NCBI GenBank assembly: GCA_964439435.1
Contig: CAYTOF010000013.1
Location: 1 to 35,386 of the forward strand
Reading direction: 5' to 3'
Length of the DNA stretch: 35,386 nucleotides
Source of the DNA: CAYTOF01 sp964439435
Lineage (GTDB): Bacteria; Bacillota; Clostridia; Oscillospirales; QAMX01
Shown: one piece after another, positions 6,528 through 14,977 of the stretch
Layout: every line of letters begins with the position of its first letter
Numbering within the stretch: the stretch's first letter is position 1
Notes under the pieces: generated by a model
The model's input: the letters and a program-made list of their open reading frames with translations, nothing else
What the model was told of the DNA's origin: nothing
The model's database searches: none
Position numbers and translations under genes: made by a program

Positions 6528-8378
6528 TCACTCCTTTTCAGATGTAGGGTTGTCATCTTTGTTGTGAAAGTGGGCATATACGGAGGCCGCCGTATTTTTA
6601 GGTATCACTGCCATCAAATCCTCGATGCTCGCTTGGGAAATGGCTTGCACGGATTTGAAAACTTTGACAAGTGCTGTGCGCCTCACGGGTCCAATACCCG
6701 GAATTTTATCGAGTTCTGATTGCATTGAACTCTTTCGTCGTTTTTTTCTATGATATGTCAAAGCAAAGCGATGGGCTTCACTTTGTATTCGGGCAACCAA
6801 GGCATAAGCTTGCGGACTGGAGAGCAGTGAGACTTCCAAGCCATCGTGGGTTATGAGAGCGCGAGTCTCATGCTTTTCGTTTTTAACCATGCCCAAAACA
6901 GGCACATCTATTTCAAGCTTTTTAAAAACATCCAGCGCAGTTCTGACATGGCCGTATCCACCGTCAACCAATACAAGGTCTGGTAACTGCATATTGTCAG
7001 CTTTGCTGTATCGGCGTGTCAAAACATCTCGCATTGCTCCGTAATCATCTTGTCCATCGATGTTTTTGACAGCATATTTGCGATAGGAGGACTTTTCGGG
7101 TTTCCCATCTTGGAAAACAACCATCGCAGCCACAATATCAGCTGCTCCGGTGTTAGAAATGTCAAAAGCTTCGATTGTCGAGAGAGAGGGCATATCTATT
7201 AAGCGAGCAAGCTCCTTTGAAGCGAAATTTGCCCGCTCTTTAGGAGATGTGGTGCGTTCGATTTCGTGTCGTGCATTTTCTTCTGCCATGCGGAGAATAG
7301 CCAGATTAACTCCGCGTTTTGGCGACAGAATATGGACTTTTTTGTTTGCAATCTGACTTAAATATCTGCCTATCAAATCCATGTCTCCGAACTTTGACGA
7401 CAGAAGGATTTTATCGGGTATATAATCGTCTCTTGGATAGTATTGTTTTATAAAGGAAGATATGGTTTCATCGAAATCCTCTTTTGAACTTGATTTTATT
7501 ATATTTATATCTCCGGAAATGACAGTTCCGTCATGCATAGAGATGATGGCAAGTGCCAACTTGTTGTGGGTTATATGGATGCCTATGGCGTCGGTATCGC
7601 CCTTTCCGTGTGTGATGATTTTTTGTTTTTCTGCCAGTCTTGAAATGGCGGTGAGCCTGTCCCTTAAGCCGGCAGCGCGCTCAAACTCAAGATTTTCTGC
7701 AGCTTCTTCCATTTGTTGTTTGATTTCTAAGCTGAGTCTTTCGAATTTTCCCTCTAAAAAGAGAATCGCTTGATCCATCAGGGATTCATATAATGTGGGA
7801 TCAGCTTCGGGCAGACAGGGACCGTAACATCTTTGGGTGTGATAATGGATGCAGGGCCTTTCTTTACCGATATCACGCGGAAAAACGCGAGAGCATATGG
7901 GGAGGCGCAATGCTGCTTCGATGCTATCTTTTACTTCTCCGGCAACTAGCCTGCCGCCATAAGGCCCGAAATATCGTATCTCTTTGCCATCATCAGAGTC
8001 TTTCTTGGAGACGATCTCAAGCCTGCTGTAAGGGGTTTTGGTGTCCAAGCGAATAAAGGGGAAACCCTTGTCGTCTTTCAAAAGTATATTGAATTTGGGT
8101 TTATGTCTTTTTATTAATGAACATTCCAATATAAGCGCCTCAAACTCATCTGACGTAATGATATAGTCAAGAGAGTGGGCGCTTTTCATCATAAGCTCTG
8201 TTTTGGGGGATATTCGATTGGAGTGAAAGTATTGCCCCGTGCGGTTTCTTAGATTTTTTGCTTTGCCGACATAGATAACAGTGCCGTCTTTATCGGAAAA
8301 AATATAAACCCCGGGGGATTGCGGAAAAGAAGCTGCTTTTTTACGCAGTTCCGCAGAATCATATCTGGGTGTTTTCAT
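6528..8378 (-). CDS. uvrC: UvrABC excinuclease subunit C
   Basis: The 616-residue nuclease of nucleotide excision repair, cutting on both sides of a lesion held by UvrB. Domains in order: a GIY-YIG nuclease (GVYIFSDKDGTVIYVGKAKN), a cysteine cluster (CSRVFPRDIGKERPCIHYHT), a UVR domain that binds UvrB (AAENLEFERAAGLRDRL), an RNase H-like endonuclease half (FDISNTGAADIVAAMVVF, LVDGGYGHV), and a C-terminal helix-hairpin-helix (LDKIPGIGPVRRTALVKVF). Length and domain order are normal. No good ribosome site precedes the ATG; it lies 50 bases after ptsH in the same operon. Confidence 0.97.
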   Translation of the reverse strand: MKTPRYDSAELRKKAASFPQSPGVYIFSDKDGTVIYVGKAKNLRNRTGQYFHSNRISPKTELMMKSAHSLDYIITSDEFEALILECSLIKRHKPKFNILLKDDKGFPFIRLDTKTPYSRLEIVSKKDSDDGKEIRYFGPYGGRLVAGEVKDSIEAALRLPICSRVFPRDIGKERPCIHYHTQRCYGPCLPEADPTLYESLMDQAILFLEGKFERLSLEIKQQMEEAAENLEFERAAGLRDRLTAISRLAEKQKIITHGKGDTDAIGIHITHNKLALAIISMHDGTVISGDINIIKSSSKEDFDETISSFIKQYYPRDDYIPDKILLSSKFGDMDLIGRYLSQIANKKVHILSPKRGVNLAILRMAEENARHEIERTTSPKERANFASKELARLIDMPSLSTIEAFDISNTGAADIVAAMVVFQDGKPEKSSYRKYAVKNIDGQDDYGAMRDVLTRRYSKADNMQLPDLVLVDGGYGHVRTALDVFKKLEIDVPVLGMVKNEKHETRALITHDGLEVSLLSSPQAYALVARIQSEAHRFALTYHRKKRRKSSMQSELDKIPGIGPVRRTALVKVFKSVQAISQASIEDLMAVIPKNTAASVYAHFHNKDDNPTSEKE

Positions 8379-8428
8379 AAATATATTGTTTCTTTAAAAA
8401 CAGTTATTTGGGCAACAACCAAATGTTG

Positions 8429-8698
8429 TTATTTGTCTGTACCGAAATTTGAATTTATGAGTTCTGTCAATGCATCGATGGCAAGTTGCTCATCACTACC
8501 GTCTGCAATTATGCTTATTGTGCTGCCTTTGGTAATGCCAAGAGACAGCACACCGAGCAAGCTTTTGGCATTTACTTTTCTGTCATCCCGTTCAACCCAA
8601 ATACTAGAACGAAACTCATTTGCTTTTTGGATGAAAAAAGTAGCCGGACGAGCGTGAAGGCCGATTTGGTTATTGACTGTTATCTCCCTTTTTAGCAT
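8429..8698 (-). CDS. ptsH: HPr phosphocarrier protein of the PTS
   Basis: An 89-residue HPr. It carries phosphate from enzyme I to the sugar-specific EIIA proteins. His15 is in GLHARPAT and Ser46 in NAKSLLGVLSLG. Ser46 is the site of HPr kinase in low-GC Gram-positives and lets HPr-Ser-P act with CcpA in catabolite repression. The presence of His15 argues against a Crh paralogue. It leads the operon, with TTGACA/TATTCT upstream and AGGAG 8 bases before ATG. No enzyme I gene is beside it, unlike the common ptsHI pair. Confidence 0.94.
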   Translation of the reverse strand: MLKREITVNNQIGLHARPATFFIQKANEFRSSIWVERDDRKVNAKSLLGVLSLGITKGSTISIIADGSDEQLAIDALTELINSNFGTDK

Positions 8699-8758
8699 GG
8701 GTACATCTCCTTATATCGAAAGATAAGATATTGTTAATTGATGCAAATTGTCACTATA

Positions 8759-8787
8759 AGAATACCGCTTTTTTATGCAAATGTCAA
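8759..8787 (-). promoter_or_regulatory. Promoter of the ptsH-uvrC-coaD operon
   Basis: On the minus strand, a perfect -35 TTGACA (8782-8787), a 17-base spacer and -10 TATTCT (8759-8764). The leader to the ptsH ATG is about 55 bases. Confidence 0.8.
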
Positions 8788-8902
8788 TAATTTAAAGGAT
8801 ATCAGTATAAAGTTCGTTTGATTCAACATAAAAAGGCACTCTATTACCCATCAATAAAGGCAATATGACCTCACTGGGATATTACGAAAACATAAGAGAA
8901 AA

Positions 8903-8918
8903 AAGAACTGTTGTTCTT
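8903..8918. other. Small hairpin in the ptsH/mraZ intergenic region
   Basis: AAGAAC-TGTT-GTTCTT is a 6-base stem with a 4-base loop. On the minus strand it is followed by TTTTCTC, but no gene upstream in that direction would need a terminator. The 394 bases between ptsH and mraZ otherwise hold the two divergent promoters and no gene that I can see. Confidence 0.35.
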
Positions 8919-8986
8919 ATTGGGTGATATAAATGGTGTTTTTGACATTTTTCCATGAAATATACAATATTTTTTTTCAAAACCTA

Positions 8987-9015
8987 TTGCATTTATTTAC
9001 ACTCTACAGTATAAT
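8987..9015 (+). promoter_or_regulatory. Promoter of the dcw cluster (Pmra)
   Basis: TTGCAT (8987-8992), a 17-base spacer and a perfect TATAAT (9010-9015). It lies 77 bases before the mraZ start and is the only strong promoter seen before the dcw run. Confidence 0.78.
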
Positions 9016-9024
9016 AACAGCGAA

Positions 9025-9050
9025 GTGGCAGTGAGGTAGTAGTTAGATGG
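9025..9050 (+). promoter_or_regulatory. Possible MraZ operator repeats
   Basis: Between the -10 box and mraZ, three 5-base G-rich words (TGGCA at 9026, GTAGT at 9036, GATGG at 9046) repeat every 10 bases. MraZ binds short TGG-type direct repeats at this spacing before its own gene in other bacteria. The words here match each other only loosely. Confidence 0.35.
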
Positions 9051-9092
9051 ATTAAAAAGCGTTTTTTATTATCTTGGAAGGGGCGTGGCATT

Positions 9093-9512
9093 GTGTTAAT
9101 CGGCGGATCTAAACATCTGGTTGATGCAAAAGGCCGCGTTTTTTTTCCAACGAGATTTCGTGAGGATATGTGGGAAGAGATAATTGCCTGTCGCGGGGTA
9201 GAGAAATGCCTGATGTTATTTTCTCCGGAAGAATGGCAGAGTTTCTCTGATAGAATCAAAGCTCAAAATTTTTCCCGCTCGTCACAGCTTCAGCGATTTT
9301 TCTTTTCCACTGCCGCAGTTTGCAGTGTTGACTCACAGGGAAGATTATTATTGCCGCAACAACTCCGGGAATTTGCCGGTATAAATAAGGAAGTATGGAT
9401 AGTAGGTACACAAAACAGGGCAGAAGTCTGGGATCTGGATGAATGGAATTCTGAACAATTGGCAACAACCAATGAAAGTGTCAAATCGCTGATGGATGAG
9501 ATAGGCTTTTAA
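9093..9512 (+). CDS. mraZ: Transcriptional regulator MraZ
   Basis: A 139-residue DNA-binding protein that opens the division and cell-wall cluster and regulates its promoter. Two SpoVT/AbrB-like halves are visible, with DAKGRVFFPTRFRE and DSQGRLLLPQQLREFAGI as the paired DNA-binding motifs. The family forms ring-shaped oligomers. The start is GTG 9093, with GGAAGGGG 9 bases upstream. Length and position are normal for a dcw cluster. Confidence 0.95.
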   Translation: MLIGGSKHLVDAKGRVFFPTRFREDMWEEIIACRGVEKCLMLFSPEEWQSFSDRIKAQNFSRSSQLQRFFFSTAAVCSVDSQGRLLLPQQLREFAGINKEVWIVGTQNRAEVWDLDEWNSEQLATTNESVKSLMDEIGF

Positions 9513-9534
9513 CACTATCCGAATTGGTAAAAAC

Positions 9535-10470
9535 ATGGAATTTTCACATAAACCGGTTATGCCGGAACAATGTATAGCAGGGCTGAAAATAAAGCGCGGT
9601 GGTGTATATGTTGACGCGACTTTAGGCGGCGGCGGACACTCAGAGGCAATTCTTGAATATCTTGACGGAACGACTGTTATCGGTATCGACAGAGATGCAG
9701 ATGCTATATGTGCATCCGAAGAAAGACTGTCTAAATATGGCAAAAGGTTTCAGTCAGCAAAGGCAAATTTTTCTGAAATCTTGCTCATCATACGGAAACT
9801 TGGAATAAAAGCTGTAGATGGCGTGCTGTTTGATTTTGGTGTTTCATCGTTTCAGTTGGACAATCCAAAACGAGGGTTTTCATATATGTCCGATGCCTCG
9901 CTCGACATGAGAATGGATAGATCCGAAAAAATAACAGCCTTTGATGTTGTGAATGGCTATAGTGAAGATGAGCTGGAAAGAATACTCCGGGAATACGGAG
10001 AAGAAAAGTTTTCAAGGCAGATTGCTTCAAAAATTGCTGAATATAGAGAAGAAAGACAAATAGAGACGACTTTTGACTTGAAGAACATTGTGAACGCGGC
10101 GATTCCCGCTGCAGCCGCCAGATTAGAAAAACAACATCCGGCAAAACGGAGTTTTCAAGCTATCAGGATAGAAGTAAATGGTGAGTTGGAAGCGATCAAA
10201 AGAGGACTCGATGGAGCTGTATCTCTTCTTGCAAACGGTGGCAGATTGTGTGCAATAACCTTTCACTCTCTGGAAGACAGAATAGTAAAAAACAAAATCA
10301 ACAATTTGTCCAATCCATGCATTTGTCCTCGCGATTTTCCGATTTGTGTCTGCGATTTAAAACCTTCCGTAAGACGAATAAGCAGAAAGCCGATAGTGCC
10401 GACAAACGATGAAGTAATCAACAATCCGCGCTCGCGCAGTGCAAAACTGAGGATTGCAGAAAAAATTTAA
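9535..10470 (+). CDS. rsmH: 16S rRNA (cytosine1402-N4)-methyltransferase
   Basis: A 311-residue SAM-dependent methyltransferase (formerly MraW) that modifies C1402 in the decoding centre of 16S rRNA. Signatures: FSHKPVMPEQCI at the start, the SAM loop YVDATLGGGGHSEAIL, GVLFDFGVSSFQLDNPKRGF, RSFQAIRIEVNGEL and ITFHSLEDRIVK. It follows mraZ after 22 bases, and the ribosome site is weak. It is the second gene of the dcw cluster in nearly all bacteria. Confidence 0.97.
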   Translation: MEFSHKPVMPEQCIAGLKIKRGGVYVDATLGGGGHSEAILEYLDGTTVIGIDRDADAICASEERLSKYGKRFQSAKANFSEILLIIRKLGIKAVDGVLFDFGVSSFQLDNPKRGFSYMSDASLDMRMDRSEKITAFDVVNGYSEDELERILREYGEEKFSRQIASKIAEYREERQIETTFDLKNIVNAAIPAAAARLEKQHPAKRSFQAIRIEVNGELEAIKRGLDGAVSLLANGGRLCAITFHSLEDRIVKNKINNLSNPCICPRDFPICVCDLKPSVRRISRKPIVPTNDEVINNPRSRSAKLRIAEKI

Positions 10471-10533
10471 ATGTCAGAATTTAGAGGAAATGTTGCACAG
10501 ATGCAGTGAATGTGTGGAGGATGCGAGGATTTT

Positions 10534-11070
10534 ATGGCCAGACATCAGAGAAATACAAATATATATGAATATGACCACAATGCTGTCAGAGTTGCGGTTC
10601 CTGCTCCGGTGCGACAACCGGAGAGGGTGCCTCAGCGTGTCATTAGACCAAGAGAGACAGTACACACAAGGCCTGTCCCGAAAAAACGGCGGCGAATAAG
10701 CATCCTTTTTGTATTAGTGATGATTATAGGCGCTCTGGTGCTTGGGAATATTATCACGATGCACAGCGAGATGACAGAGCTGTCGCTTAAATCCCATGCT
10801 CTAAAAAAAGAGATAGAAAACATGGAAAAGGAGCAATCCACTTTAAAATATGAATTGAACAACCAGTTGACAGCACAAGAACTGGATGTCTATGCCAGAG
10901 AACAGCTAGGGATGAAAAAAACTGATGCAAATGACATGGTATTTTTGAAATATGCGCAGGAAGACAGCTTTGAAATTGATGACACAAGTCAGAAAACGAG
11001 CGGGGCATTTGGATTTATATTTGATGGAATAAAAGATTTTGCTGTTTCGGTTTGGGAATACATAAATTAA
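10534..11070 (+). CDS. ftsL: FtsL/DivIC-like septum protein
   Basis: A bitopic division protein of about 178 residues. It has a basic cytoplasmic tail of about 53 residues ending in PKKRRR, one membrane helix at about 54-75, and an external coiled coil at about 76-112 (HSEMTELSLKSHALKKEIEN), followed by the leucine-zipper-type end EQLGMKKTDAND. In the septal complex FtsL pairs with DivIC/FtsB and DivIB/FtsQ and activates FtsW and the PBP. I prefer ATG 10534 (GCGAGG just upstream) to the in-frame GTG at 10510. The tail is longer than in E. coli. Position after rsmH supports the call, as sequence alone is poorly conserved in this family. Confidence 0.85.
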   Translation: MARHQRNTNIYEYDHNAVRVAVPAPVRQPERVPQRVIRPRETVHTRPVPKKRRRISILFVLVMIIGALVLGNIITMHSEMTELSLKSHALKKEIENMEKEQSTLKYELNNQLTAQELDVYAREQLGMKKTDANDMVFLKYAQEDSFEIDDTSQKTSGAFGFIFDGIKDFAVSVWEYIN

Positions 11071-11092
11071 TTGCAACTCAAGTATTTGTGGC

Positions 11093-11147
11093 AGACGGCT
11101 GCGAGGGCGATTTGAAATTGTTCAAATCAGCTGTGCGACCGTCTTTT
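11093..11147 (+). terminator. Hairpin with U-tract inside the dcw cluster
   Basis: GACGG (11094-11098) pairs with CCGTC, and GATTTGAA with TTCAAATC, in a long imperfect stem with loop ATTG, followed by TTTT. It lies between ftsL and the PBP gene in a 176-base gap, much the longest before murG. It may attenuate or partly end transcription here. Confidence 0.6.
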
Positions 11148-11246
11148 GTCTATATATAAGATTATTGAAATGCAAAAATAGATGTGGAGAAATGATGTGC
11201 CACATCAAAAAGAGGATTTCAGCGGCATAGAAAGGCACTTAGGCGC

Positions 11247-13511
11247 ATGAAAGAAACCACAAAGAATAAAAATATCATGAGAAGAACAGTGCTTGTTGGG
11301 GCCATCATTTTGATTTTGGTAGTCCCGATGCTGCTTTATAATCTGTACAAACTACAGATAAGAGATGCTGCGGAGTATCAAAGCCTTGCAATTGCTCAAC
11401 AGACAAGAGACACTCTCATCTCGCCATCAAGAGGCACAATATATGACAGAAATATGACACCTCTTGCTGTTTCGGCAACTGTCCAAACGATAGTTATATC
11501 TCCTGCAGAAATTGTAGATGACGAAGAGGCTCAAGCAATAGCCCTTGGGCTTTCTAAAATACTAGATCTGGATTATGATACAATTCTGAGCAGAACAAAA
11601 AACAAAAAGAGCTATTATGAGGTTATTGCGCGCAAAGTAAGCCGAGCAGTTTCGGATGAAGTCAGAGCTTTTAAATCAGAAAACAAATATACAGGCATCA
11701 AGCTGTTCGAAGACACTAAAAGGTATTACCCATATTCTAACCTCTTGTCAAATGTGATAGGCTTCACAAATTATGACAATGAAGGGCAGTATGGATTGGA
11801 ATTGAAGTATGAGAGCTCTCTAAAAGGTGCTGTGGGTCGAACAATAACAGCTAAAAACAATCTTGGAAGCGCCATGCCCTTTTATTTTGAACATTATTAT
11901 GACGCAAATGACGGCTTGGGACTTGTTTTGACAGTAGACTATGGAGTTGAAGAAATACTTGAAAAACACCTTGAAATAGCCATGATTGAAAACCGATGTG
12001 CAGAAGGAGCTCTTGGAATAATCATGGACATAAAGACAGGTGCAATACTTGGCATGGCTCAAAAAGGCGATTATAATCTGAATGAACCAAGGACAATAAG
12101 TGACCCTGAAGTACTCGCCACAATACTCGCACAACCCGAAAGTGAACAATCTACGCTTATGCTGGATGCGATGATGGCTCAATGGCGTAACAAGGCAATA
12201 CAAGAGCCATATGAACCTGGATCTGTGTTCAAGATCGTAACAGCGGCTATGGCATTAGAAGAAAATGTGGTGAAACCCGGGCTCAGTTATTACTGTAGCG
12301 GTGTATGGAATATTGATACAACGGAAGGTTATTGTTGGAAGTATTCGGGACACGGCAGCCAAACTTTTGCCAAATCCTTTGAAAACTCATGCAACAGTGC
12401 CTTTGTCAACATTGCTCTGACGATAGGACACGAAAGATTTTACAATTATTTGAAAGCCTTTGGGCTGACCGAACGTACCGGACTGGACATGATGGGCGAA
12501 ACAAACACAATTGAAGGTATTCATTATCATTCGTGGTCGGTATTCTCCAATCCATGGCTTGGAGGAAATGTTTCCCTTGGAACATACGGTTTTGGCCAGA
12601 CATTCAAAGTGACACCAATACAACTCATCACTGCAGTGTCGGCGATAGTAAATGGTGGTTATCTCATGGAACCGTATGTTGTGTCGTCTTTGGTAGATGC
12701 AAATGGAAATATAGTAGAGAAATTTGAACCTAAGGTTGTAAGGCAAGTTATATCGGAAGAGACATCTACAAAGATGAGAGAGCTTTTGGAAGGCGTTGTT
12801 ACAAACGGCACCGGTAAAAATGCCTATGTTCGCGGATACAGGGTCGGCGGAAAAACAGGCACAAGCGAAAAAAGAGACAAATCCATTCAATTCGGAAAAG
12901 ATTTTTATATAGCATCTTTTCTTGGAGTTGCTCCTTGCGATGACCCACAAGTGGCCGTCCTCGTGCTCCTCGACGAACCGACGGGGGATCAATTTCAAGG
13001 CGGTCAGATTGCAGCACCCGTAGTGGGGCGAATAATGAGCGATCTCATGCCCTATCTTGGTATTAAAGCGGTTTACTCCGAGCAAGAACTTATAAATATG
13101 TCTGTCGCTGTGCCTTTAGTGGTCGGAGGCAATCGGTCCTGGGCTCAGGGAATGATGGAAAATGCAAAGTTCAATGTAAAAATAGTTGGAGATGGAGATA
13201 AAGTGACAGCTCAGTCTCCCAAATCCGGATCAAAAATTCCAACCACTGCCACAGTGGTGCTATACTGCGGCATAGAGCTTGACCGCACAGAAAACACAAT
13301 ACCTGATTTGTCCGGTAAAACCTATGAAGAGGCTGTGCGGATAGCTGAGAGAGTTGGGTTTTATATTGATGCATCCGGAGCCATAGGAGGCAAGGTATCA
13401 GATGAATATAAAGTCAGAAAACAGAGCCCGGCGGCAGAAAGTGGTTCGAAAGCGCAAGTTGGCACTGTAATTGTTGTTGAATTCTATTCAGATGCAGAGC
13501 TTGGAGAATAG
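11247..13511 (+). CDS. Penicillin-binding protein with PASTA domains (FtsI/SpoVD type)
   Basis: A 754-residue class B PBP, the septal transpeptidase that cross-links new peptidoglycan. One N-terminal membrane helix lies at about 12-31 and the PBP dimerisation domain follows (SPSRGTIYDRNMTPLAVS). Transpeptidase motifs are the Ser326 nucleophile in PGSVFKIV, Ser381-Cys-Asn in NSCNSAFVN, and Lys536-Thr-Gly in GGKTGTSEK. Two PASTA repeats close the protein, from about 615 to 750 (VPLVVGGNRSWAQ; IPDLSGKTYEEAV). PASTA-bearing class B PBPs in this position are PBP2B (division) or SpoVD (spore cortex) in Bacillus; with only one here, it is probably the division enzyme. The ribosome site is weak, and ATG 11277 is an alternative start. 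Confidence 0.93.
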   Translation: MKETTKNKNIMRRTVLVGAIILILVVPMLLYNLYKLQIRDAAEYQSLAIAQQTRDTLISPSRGTIYDRNMTPLAVSATVQTIVISPAEIVDDEEAQAIALGLSKILDLDYDTILSRTKNKKSYYEVIARKVSRAVSDEVRAFKSENKYTGIKLFEDTKRYYPYSNLLSNVIGFTNYDNEGQYGLELKYESSLKGAVGRTITAKNNLGSAMPFYFEHYYDANDGLGLVLTVDYGVEEILEKHLEIAMIENRCAEGALGIIMDIKTGAILGMAQKGDYNLNEPRTISDPEVLATILAQPESEQSTLMLDAMMAQWRNKAIQEPYEPGSVFKIVTAAMALEENVVKPGLSYYCSGVWNIDTTEGYCWKYSGHGSQTFAKSFENSCNSAFVNIALTIGHERFYNYLKAFGLTERTGLDMMGETNTIEGIHYHSWSVFSNPWLGGNVSLGTYGFGQTFKVTPIQLITAVSAIVNGGYLMEPYVVSSLVDANGNIVEKFEPKVVRQVISEETSTKMRELLEGVVTNGTGKNAYVRGYRVGGKTGTSEKRDKSIQFGKDFYIASFLGVAPCDDPQVAVLVLLDEPTGDQFQGGQIAAPVVGRIMSDLMPYLGIKAVYSEQELINMSVAVPLVVGGNRSWAQGMMENAKFNVKIVGDGDKVTAQSPKSGSKIPTTATVVLYCGIELDRTENTIPDLSGKTYEEAVRIAERVGFYIDASGAIGGKVSDEYKVRKQSPAAESGSKAQVGTVIVVEFYSDAELGE

Positions 13512-13526
13512 AAGGAGGAAATCCTG

Positions 13527-14969
13527 ATGAAATTGAAAGAAGCTCTTTTGGGAGTGGAAATACTGTCTTCATCATGCAATTTTGATGAGGAAGTCTCGGA
13601 TATTGTAAATGACAGTAGGAAAGCTGTGCCAGGCAGTATATTTGCCGCTGTCATGGGAGCGCAATCGGGGATAAGCAGGCTCAAATATGCACGCGCCGCT
13701 ACAGACGCAGGGGCTATTTGTGTTCTTTCCGAATCAAAATGTGACGCTGATTTGCCATTTGTCCTTGTTGGGGATGTTCAAAAAGCATTTGCCAAGATCT
13801 CTGCGAACATTGCAGGGAATGCAGCAGATAAACTAAAGCTTATAGGCATTACCGGAACAAATGGAAAGACAACAATCTCTCATCTTGTCAGGGCAATTTT
13901 GGAGGCAAATGGTACAAAATGTGGATTGATAGGGACAAATGAGGTCATAACCGGTAAAGAAACATTGGAAAGTGCGCTCACCACACCCGAACCGCCTGAA
14001 CTGCACAAGTACTTTAAAATGATGGTAGACAATGGGTGTGAGTATTGTGTTATGGAAGTTTCTTCACATGCACTCGCAATTGGCAGAGTAAAGGGACTTA
14101 ACTATACAGTTGCTGCTTACACCAATCTGTCGCAGGACCATCAAAATTTCCATAATGGGCTTGAAGAATATGCCGCAGAAAAAGCAAAATTGTTTCAAAT
14201 GGCACAGCACTCTGTCATAAATATTGACGACTCATATGCGGAGCAAATGATAGCGGCGGCAAAGGGAAGCGTGACAACATATTCAGTTTCTAAACGCAAT
14301 GCAGATTTGCTGGCGATGAACATACAGTATAATCCGGGGTCTATCGAATTTGAAGCTTTGGCTACCGGTCGTATACAGCGCATGAAGCTTGGAATACCCG
14401 GAAAGTTTTCGGTGAGCAATGCATTGGCAGCTATTGGCATTTGCGATTATCTGGGTTATTCATTTCAGGACATCTCTAAAGGTCTTGCATCGGCCCAAGG
14501 AGTGAGCGGGCGTGCTGAAATTGTCCGTGTTGACAGAGATTATACGGTTATGATAGACTACGCGCATACTCCGGACTCGCTTGAAAATATACTAAATGCG
14601 GTGCGTCCTTTCATAAAAGGTAGGATTATCACACTTTTTGGTTGCGGAGGCGACAGAGACAGAACAAAGAGGCCTAAGATGGGCAGAGTTGCCGAGGACC
14701 TTTCGGATATCTGTATCGTGACCTCGGATAATCCGAGGACTGAAAAGCCAATTGACATAATAAATGAAATTGTCGCCGGTATGGAGAAGGAAAATCATAT
14801 CGTTATAGAGGACAGGCGGGAGGCGGTTATGCATGCACTTGACATAGCCAAAGCCGGTGATCTCATATTGCTTGCGGGAAAAGGACATGAGAAATATCAG
14901 GAGATCAATGGTGTGAAATACCCCATGGATGAGCGAGAAATAGTGACAAAGCATCTTTATGGAAAATAA
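13527..14969 (+). CDS. murE: UDP-MurNAc-dipeptide ligase, meso-diaminopimelate type
   Basis: A 480-residue cytoplasmic Mur ligase that adds the third residue of the peptidoglycan stem peptide using ATP. The ATP loop is GITGTNGKTT, with Lys114. The substrate motif D-N-P-R at 401-404 (TSDNPRTEKP) is the one found in ligases that add meso-diaminopimelate; lysine-adding enzymes differ here. So the wall is predicted to be of the DAP type. HAL (SSHALAIGRVKG) and GKGHEKYQEI are also usual. The ribosome site AGGAGG lies 8 bases before ATG, 15 bases after the PBP stop. Confidence 0.96.
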   Translation: MKLKEALLGVEILSSSCNFDEEVSDIVNDSRKAVPGSIFAAVMGAQSGISRLKYARAATDAGAICVLSESKCDADLPFVLVGDVQKAFAKISANIAGNAADKLKLIGITGTNGKTTISHLVRAILEANGTKCGLIGTNEVITGKETLESALTTPEPPELHKYFKMMVDNGCEYCVMEVSSHALAIGRVKGLNYTVAAYTNLSQDHQNFHNGLEEYAAEKAKLFQMAQHSVINIDDSYAEQMIAAAKGSVTTYSVSKRNADLLAMNIQYNPGSIEFEALATGRIQRMKLGIPGKFSVSNALAAIGICDYLGYSFQDISKGLASAQGVSGRAEIVRVDRDYTVMIDYAHTPDSLENILNAVRPFIKGRIITLFGCGGDRDRTKRPKMGRVAEDLSDICIVTSDNPRTEKPIDIINEIVAGMEKENHIVIEDRREAVMHALDIAKAGDLILLAGKGHEKYQEINGVKYPMDEREIVTKHLYGK

Positions 14970-14977
14970 GAGGAAAA

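Noticed and set aside
6262..8657. Long plus-strand open frames opposite uvrC, rsmD and ptsH
   Set aside because: They are shadows of clearly identified minus-strand genes and have no family features or ribosome sites.
8429..8698. Crh, the regulatory HPr paralogue
   Set aside because: His15 is present in the HARP motif; Crh lacks it.
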